Positions 50,401 through 55,616 of a stretch of 64,000 nucleotides of DNA are shown here, in pieces (the first letter of the stretch is position 1; each line of letters begins with the position of its first letter). This DNA comes from Patiria miniata (lineage: Eukaryota; Echinodermata; Asteroidea; Valvatida; Asterinidae), in the NCBI RefSeq assembly GCF_015706575.1, contig NW_024037062.1, forward strand, positions 4,956,811 to 5,020,810, in the 5' to 3' direction. The position numbers and the translations under genes are program-made. The notes under the pieces are model-generated. The model was not told where the DNA came from. It searched no databases and saw only the letters and a list, made by a program, of their open reading frames with translations.

Positions 50401-51880
50401 TAATCAGTCAATGCAGCTGTTTAACTAATGAACCTTGAAAAAGGGGAGTCAGGTTGGCGTAGCGGTACTTTCCTCGCCTTCCACTGCTGTGACCCAGGTT
50501 CGAATCCCGCCCGGGCCAATATGTGGACTGGGTTTTCAGTCCCTACCTGATTCCGTGGGTTTTCCTCAGAATATTCATCTGGGCCTTTCCTCCCACCTCT
50601 AAAACTGTAATTTCTTCTCATTGTCTTCTCTCTACAGGCTTCTTCAGGCTTTCGAGCTACCGGTACAGTGCTTAGGGCACTTTTGAGGAATCCTTGGTTT
50701 CATTACCAGAAAGAAATAAAATAAAAAATAAAATAAAATAAATCATGATCCAATGTATGGATGCTACCCGGTATCTCAAGACTCTCCTTACAAAAAAAAG
50801 GAATTTTAATAACAATGATTAGTCGCCCTGCAACATTTGCATATTTTTTTATCCATATCCTACAAAAATCGATCTGCTTCCTGTTGTCTAGTGACAGACT
50901 GACGTCAGTTGTAATTTACGCACAGCTTGTGAGACGTTTCAAAGACCCAGTGAAGGTTAATTACTTTTCAATTACAACTCAACGATTTTTGGCATTGCAC
51001 CAGACTCCGCTCGGCATTAGTATGCATTCAACCTTTTGCAAGAGCAGAACGCTAGCTCGGCGTGCGCAAACAAATTCACGCCTGATCAATTGTTGCCATG
51101 GAAACTGGAAACAACAGGCCAGTTGTGATGGCAACTGCCACCACAACTGGCTGTCAATTTGGAGATGGCAATTTGGAGATGGCAACCGCCAGTGTGTGCG
51201 CAATATTAAGCACTTCAATTAATGAGAGTTCTGATACAAGGTGAGCCAGACTACAATTATAGAGCTTTGACAATGTACATGTACATGTATGCTTACTTAC
51301 AATAAAGGGACACCATTGTATTTTCAGAAGGAATTACACACACACACACACTCACACACCTCGACACACCGAACAGGGACTGATTTTAAACAAACTCTAA
51401 ACATTATTTGCAAGAGCAAAGGCTGAACAAGTGAACAATACATGTTACATGCATTGTAGCTGCTTGACACATACAATAAGGCCAAATAAAAAAAACACAC
51501 CATGTTTACCGTCCTGCCTTTTTGAAAAAAAAGGAAGGAGGAGGCCCTTTTTTTTCCTTTTTTTTTCAAGAATGACCGGCCGGGCTATTTTTCAAGATGG
51601 CTGCCAGCTTTTTTTTGTAAATGGCCACTACATGTACTTTGACTCAGGAAATGACACACCAGCTTTACATGGGCTAGATGCAACAGAGAAAGAGACCAAA
51701 ATGATGTCACTGTTTAAATTTATCATTTTTTCGGTTTAGAGTGTTTAGAGTGTCTAGCATACTTACGCAGGCACAAAAAGACCAGAAAGACCAGGTAAAT
51801 GATGAGTTCTCTCAGAGTGGTCTTAACGTGAAGTTCCTTGTCCTTTCTTGTGTCGTCTGTTTGTCGGGTTCTCCAAAGAG
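20145..51880 (-). CDS. PKD2: Polycystin-2 (TRPP2) cation channel gene, 16 visible exons, N-terminal exon(s) missing
   Basis: Polycystin-2 is a calcium-permeable TRP-family channel of primary cilia and ER that usually pairs with polycystin-1-like proteins. Sixteen exons with GT-AG borders and compatible phases encode 936 residues plus a TAA stop. In order: start of the first membrane helix (about residues 22-42), extracellular TOP domain (about 45-270) with three N-glycosylation sequons and a conserved Cys pair, helices S2-S6 (about 270-490), LGD selectivity filter at 443-445, two EF-hand loops (535-546 and 569-580), acidic Ser cluster (632-637), coiled coil (658-706), the conserved [15 protein letters not shown] block (exon 14) and a Ser-rich C-terminal extension. 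The match to human PC2 is near-continuous from LWGTR to the ERW block. The exon(s) for the N-terminal tail (about 200 residues in human, with the ciliary-targeting motif) were not seen. The first intron shown is 12.3 kb and full of repeats. Confidence 0.97.
20320..20423 (-). repeat. 24-bp coding repeat, four copies
   Basis: In-frame minisatellite in the last PKD2 exon encoding SRATSGA-type octads. The copies differ mostly at synonymous positions (TCTCGAGCC, TCTAGGGCT, TCTAGGGCC, TCTCGCGCC), suggesting selection on the protein. Confidence 0.8.
21123..21230 (-). CDS. PKD2: PKD2 visible exon 15 (C-terminal extension)
   Basis: Residues 788-823, 36 codons in phase 0. The sequence is Ser/Pro/Arg-rich ([20 protein letters not shown]) and ends [10 protein letters not shown]. 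There is no clear human counterpart. Support comes from matching phase, the acceptor CCATAAG, a strong donor GTAAGT and codon-like composition. Confidence 0.82.
23311..23384. repeat. 37-bp tandem duplication
   Basis: Two adjacent copies of a unit ending AAGAAGAAACATACAGA, with about three differences, in a PKD2 intron. Confidence 0.8.
23769..23948 (-). CDS. PKD2: PKD2 visible exon 14 (conserved C-terminal block)
   Basis: Residues 728-787, 60 codons in phase 0. [19 protein letters not shown] aligns with human [19 protein letters not shown]. The rest is a Ser/Gly/Arg-rich tail as in other polycystin-2 proteins. The acceptor is AATCTCAG and the donor GTAGGT. If the following intron were retained, the frame would stop after four more residues. 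Confidence 0.95.
24100..24346 (-). mobile_element. tRNA-derived SINE
   Basis: On the minus strand the head reads TGGTCCAATGGTTAGATG (A-box-like) and GATTCGAACCC (B box, 24286-24296). A body follows with CAATTGCCTCTCTCCACCC, and then GGAAAGCGCTATATATGCAT near 24110-24130, a tail motif common in invertebrate SINEs. It sits in a PKD2 intron, antisense to nothing and co-oriented with the gene. Confidence 0.75.
24853..25569. mobile_element. MULE-like MITE with ~173-bp inverted repeats
   Basis: The element is 24862-25560 (699 bp). Inverted arms 24862-25034 and 25388-25560 differ at only about five positions (TAGCCTTGGTCAATGCTCTC at each end). The 9-mer TATTTACAC is duplicated exactly at 24853-24861 and 25561-25569. 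A smaller echo of the end, GCCTTGGTTCAATCG, lies at the inner border of each arm. No transposase. It is inside the PKD2 intron between exons 13 and 14. Confidence 0.88.
25971..27265 (-). mobile_element. 5'-truncated non-LTR retrotransposon (LINE)
   Basis: Minus-strand insertion flanked by an 8-bp target duplication TCCATCAA (25963-25970 and 27266-27273). From its 5' side: the C-terminal part of a reverse transcriptase, then a 3' UTR with a duplicated ~139-bp block (26107-26245, 26246-26390), ending in an AAT microsatellite (25971-25993). It is truncated upstream of the catalytic YVDD motif. Confidence 0.85.
26107..26390. repeat. ~139-bp tandem duplication in LINE 3' UTR with hairpin
   Basis: Two copies with a near-identical sequence. 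Each holds GACTGCGTA AAA TACGCAGTC, a 9-bp stem with a 3-nt loop, then a C-run of different length in the two copies. Confidence 0.85.
26476..27273 (-). pseudogene. LINE reverse transcriptase C-terminal fragment
   Basis: An open frame of 265 codons containing FKYVDDMT (the RT catalytic box C), [34 protein letters not shown] and [20 protein letters not shown] followed by [13 protein letters not shown]. This arrangement is typical of the CR1/jockey-type LINE RT C-terminus. The ATG is incidental: the first codons come from the target-site duplication, so the LINE proper starts just inside. Endonuclease and N-terminal RT motifs are absent. The frame is unbroken to its stop, so the copy is probably young. 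Confidence 0.88.
27722..27748. repeat. AC/GT microsatellite abutting PKD2 exon 13 donor
   Basis: About 13 AC units on the plus strand. On the transcript strand this is a (GU)n tract starting six bases after the GT of the exon-13 donor. Confidence 0.95.
27755..27817 (-). CDS. PKD2: PKD2 candidate 63-nt cassette exon 13
   Basis: Twenty-one residues (707-727, [20 protein letters not shown] plus E), phase 0 at both ends, between two firmly identified exons. The donor is GTATAT and runs straight into a 27-nt GT repeat. The acceptor (CTATAAG) has a weak pyrimidine tract. Human PC2 has no equivalent Ser-rich insert here, so conservation does not support the exon. The open frame, symmetric phase and location do. 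It may be alternatively spliced; leaving it out keeps the frame. Confidence 0.55.
28411..28558 (-). CDS. PKD2: PKD2 visible exon 12 (coiled coil)
   Basis: Residues 657-706. [20 protein letters not shown] and [14 protein letters not shown] are nearly identical to human. In human this coiled coil drives PC2 assembly and binding to polycystin-1. The exon ends in phase 0 at donor GTAAAT. Confidence 0.97.
29591..29784 (-). CDS. PKD2: PKD2 visible exon 11 (linker with acidic Ser cluster)
   Basis: Residues 593-656 plus two bases. A variable Thr/Ser/Arg linker leads to LDSDDEDS (around 631-638). It aligns with the human acidic cluster (DSEEDDDEDS), which in human carries a CK2 phosphosite and binds the PACS trafficking proteins. 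GVSYEEF begins the conserved coiled-coil lead-in. The donor is GTAAGT. Confidence 0.94.
29975..30092 (-). CDS. PKD2: PKD2 visible exon 10 (second EF-hand)
   Basis: Residues 553-592. [15 protein letters not shown] aligns with human [27 protein letters not shown] (569-580) is an intact EF-hand loop equivalent to the single calcium site of human PC2. The acceptor is CCCCCCAG and the donor GTAGAA. Confidence 0.96.
30381..30480 (-). mobile_element. Degenerate tRNA-like SINE head
   Basis: The minus strand reads TGGTGACCTGGTTAAG (A-box-like) and GGTTCAAACCT (B-box-like, about 30397-30407). No clear 3' part. In a PKD2 intron. Confidence 0.4.
31129..31361 (-). CDS. PKD2: PKD2 visible exon 9 (end of S6, first EF-hand)
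   Basis: Residues 476-552 plus two bases. [17 protein letters not shown] finishes S6 and is nearly identical to human. The cytoplasmic tail follows. Residues 535-546 ([12 protein letters not shown]) form a canonical 12-residue EF-hand loop with acidic or Asn ligands at positions 1, 3, 5, 9, 11 and 12. In human PC2 the aligned loop is shortened to GGGKLNFDE and lacks the first ligands. Confidence 0.96.
31814..31954. repeat. 47-bp tandem repeat, three copies
   Basis: Units begin at 31814, 31861 and 31908 (GGTGGCCATAGTAGATACAT...). The third is the most diverged. In the intron just after PKD2 exon 8. Confidence 0.9.
31996..32116 (-). CDS. PKD2: PKD2 visible exon 8 (selectivity filter and S6)
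   Basis: Residues 435-475. RIVLGDFNF holds the LGD selectivity filter (443-445; human RIILGDINF). [12 protein letters not shown] is nearly invariant. [13 protein letters not shown] begins S6. The donor GTAGGT is followed about 40 bases on by a 47-bp tandem repeat in the intron. Confidence 0.97.
32492..32673 (-). CDS. PKD2: PKD2 visible exon 7 (S4-S5 linker, S5, start of pore)
   Basis: Residues 375-434 plus two bases. [19 protein letters not shown] matches the human S4-S5 linker (LFKFINFNRTMSQLSTTMS). [21 protein letters not shown] is S5. [13 protein letters not shown] leads into the pore loop. The donor is GTAAGT. Confidence 0.97.
33287..33457 (-). CDS. PKD2: PKD2 visible exon 6 (S3-S4)
   Basis: Residues 318-374, 57 whole codons. 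[12 protein letters not shown] completes S3. [15 protein letters not shown] is S4 (human FNNIAAVTVFFVWIK). The loop between them, [18 protein letters not shown], is less conserved. The acceptor AG is followed by GTATCAG; a second AG six bases in would break the frame, so the outer one is chosen. The donor is GTAAGG. Confidence 0.96.
35157..35385 (-). CDS. PKD2: PKD2 visible exon 5 (S2, S2-S3 linker, start of S3)
   Basis: Residues 241-317. [12 protein letters not shown] (human EFPATGGVIPSW) ends the TOP domain. [19 protein letters not shown] forms S2. [20 protein letters not shown] aligns with the human S2-S3 linker, and CLDVIIII starts S3. The exon ends in phase 0 at donor GTAAGT. Confidence 0.97.
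35560..35784 (-). CDS. PKD2: PKD2 visible exon 4 (TOP domain)
   Basis: Residues 166-240 plus two bases. [26 protein letters not shown] and NINLFCIV are almost identical to human PC2. The segment before GYYLDL is rich in Ser and Gly ([13 protein letters not shown]) and diverges from human. The acceptor follows TACCTCAG; the donor is GTGAGA. Confidence 0.96.
35857..35991 (+). mobile_element. tRNA-derived SINE, truncated relative of the 50444 copy
   Basis: GTCAAGTTGGCACAGTGGTT (A-box region), GGTTTCAAATC (decayed B box) and CCTGATTCCATGGGG align in order with the intact SINE at 50444-50742. It lies just upstream of PKD2 exon 4 in the intron, antisense to the gene. Confidence 0.65.
37343..37596 (-). 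CDS. PKD2: PKD2 visible exon 3 (TOP domain, glycosylation sites)
   Basis: Residues 82-165 plus two bases. It contains PLVDGLYW and [14 protein letters not shown], both nearly as in human. N-glycosylation sequons are N101-V-T, N129-S-S and N163-G-T; the last two match human N328 and N362. Cys132 and Cys145 align with the human C331-C344 disulfide. The exon is in phase with its neighbours, with donor GTAAGG. Confidence 0.96.
38865..38945. repeat. Hairpin element AGTCTGGTTCCCTGACC
   Basis: 17-bp arms with one mismatch at the two ends of an 81-bp segment, resembling a minimal MITE. GGTTCCC motifs of similar kind recur near 21736, 57170, 57755 and 60868. Confidence 0.6.
39378..39508 (-). CDS. PKD2: PKD2 visible exon 2 (end of S1, start of TOP domain)
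   Basis: Residues 38-81. The [16 protein letters not shown] stretch aligns with human YYYTRMMSQLFLDTPV, and MKDFWR with MEDFWK. The acceptor is TTTTTTCCCCAG and the donor GTAGGT. It is separated from exon 1 by a 12.3-kb intron, by far the longest visible in this gene. Confidence 0.96.
41641..42776. mobile_element. 145-bp-repeat mobile family, copy A
   Basis: A left end (TCAGGTGTGTTTACAAACAC, then ATGCCCCGC) is followed by four ~145-bp units with cores near 41841, 41983, 42129 and 42273 (GCCACTGTGACCTTGACC). Next come a CACACACCCACCC stretch, one ~320-bp unit (GTGGACTTTCC ... CCACACTGCG) and CACGGAAGGACAAGG. The right terminal hairpin seen in copies B and D is missing. Confidence 0.8.
44195..44610. 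repeat. Old inverted copy of the TGACGTCA-rich unit
   Basis: Four TGACGTCA octamers. AACTTCTGGTCTGATGACGT (44430-44449) is the inverse of the ATGACGTCATCAGACCGGAA block of the 1.35-kb units. GCCGCTAGAGGGC followed by ATGATGACGTC (44570-44604) is the inverse of their GACGTCATGCA ... GCGCCCTCTAGCG block. The order of blocks is also inverted. Divergence is much higher than among the three tandem units. Confidence 0.6.
45103..45248. repeat. Three 30-bp palindromes with poly-T spacers
   Basis: Perfect 14-bp-arm palindromes at 45103-45132 and 45219-45248 (AGCTGTTCCCAATT / AATTGGGAACAGCT), and a different one with the same outer bases at 45173-45202 (AGCTGTTTCGGTGT / ACACCGAAACAGCT). Each is followed by TTGTTTT and T-runs. 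Confidence 0.95.
45264..49479. repeat. Three tandem ~1.35-kb units rich in TGACGTCA
   Basis: Units of about 1.37, 1.32 and 1.52 kb, ending at ATTTCTAG (46640, 47960) and AGTTCTAG (49479). They start with a poly-T run and CATAGGTTTTGTACAC or a close variant. Each carries five TGACGTCA octamers (one doubled as GACGTCATGATGACGTCA), a CACGTG E-box, CCGGAAGT/ACTTCCGG pairs and a GCGCCCTCTAGCG motif, and ends with GTGGTTGTTCAC-type sequence. Units are about 90% alike by eye. The third has an extra ~190 bp (about 49232-49420). No coding potential is seen. Confidence 0.92.
50444..50742 (+). mobile_element. Intact tRNA-derived SINE
   Basis: The head includes TGGCGTAGCGG (A box, 50455-50465) and a perfect GGTTCGAATCC (B box, 50497-50507). 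A body follows (CTGGGTTTTCAGTCCCTACC, CTGATTCCGTGGGTTTTCC), then a tail of AAATA repeats (50711-50742). Pol III would transcribe it from the internal promoter. Length is about 300 bp. Confidence 0.85.
51767..51880 (-). CDS. PKD2: PKD2 visible exon 1 (pre-S1 and most of S1)
   Basis: Residues 1-37 plus one base of the next codon. The exon opens with two bases of a split codon and then LWRTRQTDD, matching human LWGTRLMEE. The end, [14 protein letters not shown], is most of transmembrane helix S1. The acceptor is CCCCAG and the donor GTAAGT. The split first codon proves that at least one more coding exon lies upstream (higher coordinates). Confidence 0.95.
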
Positions 51881-53509
51881 CTGGGGAAAAAACAAAACGA
51901 CAACGAAGTTTTCAGTGAAGCTTGCTGTGGTCTTACAAAGTGAATTCTGGCTTTATCTATGGACTGTCAGACAACTGCAGGTGCAGGTGCAAGTGCAGGT
52001 GCATGTACATTACATCCCAATGATGAAAAAAAGAAAGCCATTGCCTCCACCCCGCCGCATACTCAGTTAAGTTATTACGCAAAAAAAAACACAACACGTT
52101 AGCATTCTTGTTACATATACTCCTTGCCATCAGCCTGCATGTTCCATATATTCCTATGTAATGTATCTACAATGTGTATACTCGTACACTATATTCTGTG
52201 GGACATAACAAAAGAACTCCTGTGTATGCAACACCAAACACTTAAGTGCAAGATCAGATGAGTTTTAAAAAATGTACAGGGTATCATAATGGACTTTTGT
52301 TTCATTTCTGCTGTTTTGGTGAATCCCTTTTTTCAGGGGGGAGCTTGAGATTTGTGCAGTGTACTTACATTGTATGCATTGTGTAATTTGTGTTCTGTCA
52401 TTATGAAAACTTTGTAGTGAAAAAAGGGCAATGAAGATAAATTTAGACTCAAATGTAATGTTTCCCAGTGACTTGGCCTGTTTTAATGAAAGAGACACAG
52501 TATACATCTTGCCATGATGACACCTTTTTGGGGTTTTCACCACACTCTGCCCTTATGCTTTTCTCTTTGTCCTTGTATCTTCTTCCATCTATCAATATTG
52601 ATCTGTGTGACTTGCTACAGCCATCAATTATTCATCTGACGCAAGTAATATACACAGTCACGCCTGCCCAACGTTACCATTGCCAGTGTTTGCAGGGACT
52701 AATTTTTTTTCCTGTCAATATGTAGGACCTATTTTGCAAGGCAGGATCAATAAAAGCTCTTTTGGTTGCCTAGTTGGGTGGGAACAAATCATTAATTCTG
52801 CAAAGCCTTGATTATACAAAAGAAAAAATTTACATTACAAAACAAAGTTCCAGAAAAGAGTCATGTAATGACAAAGAGACACACAAAAATGAAATTGCAC
52901 ATTTAAAACATTTTGCCAAGTGGTTTTTTTTGTTATTGCACATTTCAGCTTTTCTAGCTTTATTGGAGCAAGTTCTTATATGTATTTTGGAAAATAAAGA
53001 GATCAGAAAAGAGAACATTGCACACTTTTGAAGTATGCAATCCTTCATGTCCTTCGCCTCATCACTCAAGCGAGAAGGAAAAAAAGTGATGGCGGCAGAT
53101 GAAGTTTTTGGGCCTACAAAAAGCATGACCACAAAAAACAAACTAACAAACAAAAACACACAATAAACAAAAAACCCACACCATTGAAGGCTTTTGGAAA
53201 GATTGTTTGAAACAATTCTTGTAATTGATGTTTGCAATTGACATTTGGATGATATAGCTTTTAAAATTATTGGCTTTGCAAGGCCCACAGACATTCTAAA
53301 TGGAGACCATTTGTAGCAAGTACAGGATGTTTGGGCAGCACAAAATGGTTGGCCAATAGTAACATGTAATGATGTAATGGCATTTCACAAGTTGCATAAT
53401 GAATGCAGAGTGCTGATGCCACTTCATTCATGGTATTAAAGATTAGCTGAGATGTAACTTTAAAAAATCAAAAAAAAAAATAAAAAATCAGTAAACAAAC
53501 AAAAAACAA
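51881..53509. other. Upstream of visible PKD2 exon 1; no gene seen
   Basis: Presumed intron of PKD2, since exon 1 starts in mid-codon. AT-rich, with CA and GCAGGT short repeats near 51975. Long minus-strand ORFs here are low-complexity and not recognisable. Confidence 0.5.
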
Positions 53510-55616
53510 GTCAGGTGTGTTTACAAACACAAATGCCCCGCAACCGTGACTGTTTCCATGACATAACACCACTCTAACATCAACTTACATGTACCTTGGG
53601 TCAAATGGAACGTTCATTGACAGCATTAGTGTCTTCTGTAGGTTTTATATGAATTAATCCCTAATCCCTATGATCTCAGAATAAATACAAGATTCCTATT
53701 GTTTTAGCCACTGTGACCTTGACCCTTGACCTTTCGACCCCAAATGCAATAGGCTCCTTAGGATTGCCAAGGACAATCCACAAACCAAATTTGAAGTTCA
53801 TATGTAAAGTATATCTCAAGTTATCGCGCTGACAAAATTTCTTTTGTTTCAGCCACTGTGACCTTGACCCTTGACCTTTTGGCCCCAAATGCAAAAGGCT
53901 TCTTAGGATTACCAAGGACAATCCACAAACCAAATTTGAAGTTCATATGTAAAGTATATCTCAAGTTATCGCGCTGACAAAATTTCTATTGTTTCAGCCA
54001 CTGTGACCTTGACCCTTGACCTTTTGGCCCCAAATGCAAAAGGCTTCTTAGAATTGCCAAGGACAATCCACAAACCAAATTTGAAGTTCATATGTAAAGT
54101 ATTTCTCAAGTTATCGCGCTGACAAAATTTCTATTGTTTCAGCCACTGTGACCTTGACCCTTGACCTTTCGGCCCCAAATGCAAAAGGTTTCTTAGGATT
54201 ACCAAGAACAATCCACAAGCCAAATTTGAAGTTCATATGTTAAGTATTTCTCAAGTTATCGTGCTGACAAAATTTCTATTGTTTCAGCCACTGTGACCTT
54301 GACCCTTGACCTTTCGGCCCCAAATGCAAAAGGCTTCTTAGGATTACCAAGGACAATCCACAAACCAAATTTGAAGTTCATATGTTAAGTATTTCTCAAG
54401 TTATCGTGCTGACAAAATTTCTATTGTTTCAGCCACTGTGACCTTGACCCTTGACCTTTCGGCCCCAAATGCAAAAGGCTTCTTAGGATTACCAAGGACA
54501 ATCCACAAACCAAATTTGAACTTCATATGTTAAGTATTTCTCAAGTTATCGTGCTGACAAGATTTGTCCGGACACACACACCCACCCACCCATACTTGTT
54601 TCACATGACTAGTGTGGACTTTCCATTGCTTTCGTGTAGTTAAGAAAAACCAGTGAAAAAACTCATTTTTCTCAAACTGTGAAAACTCTTTCAACCCAAT
54701 TTTTTTTCTATGATTCCCTTTAGTGTTTCTCTTCATTCTGCTACAGATAAACCTAACCCAAAAATGCCTCTAAACCTGTTTTCCAGAAATGGGGAAACAC
54801 TGTGTGGACGTGGGCAAGTCCACACAACGTCGGTGCTACCTACATTATGTGGACGTCTTTTGTTCGGAAGTCCACACTGCGTATGTAAGACAAGCTCACC
54901 CACACACACACCCACACTTGTTTCACATGACTAGTGTGGACTTTCCATTGCTTTCGTGTAGTTAAGAAAAACCAGTGAAAAAACTCATTTTTCTCAAACT
55001 GTGAAAACTCTTTCAACCCAATTTTTTTTCTATGATTCCCTTTAGTGTTTCTCTTCATTCTGCTACAGATAAACCTAACCCAAAAATGCCTCTAAACCTG
55101 TTTTCCAGAAATAGGGAAACACTGTGTGGACGTGGGCAAGTCCACACAACGTCGGTGCTACCTACATTATGTGGACGTCTTTTGTTCGGAAGTCCACACT
55201 GCGTATGTAAGACAAGCTCACCCACACACACACCCACACTTGTTTCACATGACTAGTGTGGACTTTCCATTGCTTTCGTGTAGTTAAGAAAAACCAGTGA
55301 AAAAACTCATTTTTCTCAAACTGTGAAAACTCTTTCAACCCAATTTTTTTTCTATGATTCCCTTTAGTGTTTCTCTTCATTCTGCTACAGATAAACCTAA
55401 CCCAAAAATGCCTCTAAACCTGTTTTCCAGAAATGGGGAAACACTGTGTGGACGTGGGGCAAGTCCACACAACGTCGGTGCTACCTACATTATGTGGACG
55501 TCTTTTGTTCGGAAGTCCACACTGCGTATGTAAGACAAGCTCACGCACACACCCACCCACCCACGGAAGGACAAGGCGGAAACAGTATGCCCCTTCGGCT
55601 TCGCCGCGGGGCATAA
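53510..55616. mobile_element. 145-bp-repeat mobile family, copy B (complete)
   Basis: Left end TCAGGTGTGTTTACAAACAC with ATGCCCCGC at 53533. Six ~145-bp units (cores 53707, 53852, 53998, 54142, 54288, 54432). Three ~322-bp units (54594-55560). A right end CGGAAGGACAAGGCGGAAAC and terminal hairpin ATGCCCC ... GGGGCAT (55587-55614). The 9-bp ATGCCCCGC at the left and GCGGGGCAT at the right are inverted ends. No coding sequence. Confidence 0.85.
54594..55560. repeat. 322-bp tandem triplication, nearly identical copies
   Basis: Units begin at CTTGTTTCACATGACTAGTG about 54594, 54916 and 55238. Only a handful of differences are visible among them. A single older copy is at about 42435-42755. Confidence 0.95.

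Larger units (their letters stand above)
39509..51766 (-). other. PKD2 12.3-kb intron, mostly repeats
   Basis: Between visible exons 1 and 2. 39.5-41.6 kb and 42.8-44.2 kb show no genes. The rest is repeat arrays and a SINE, listed separately. No host exon was recognised inside. Confidence 0.85.

Noticed and set aside
52830-53294. 154-codon minus-strand ORF upstream of PKD2 as a candidate N-terminal exon
   Set aside because: Translation is low-complexity (Phe/Ser/Lys), lacks any polycystin motif and has no donor joining to the split codon of visible exon 1.
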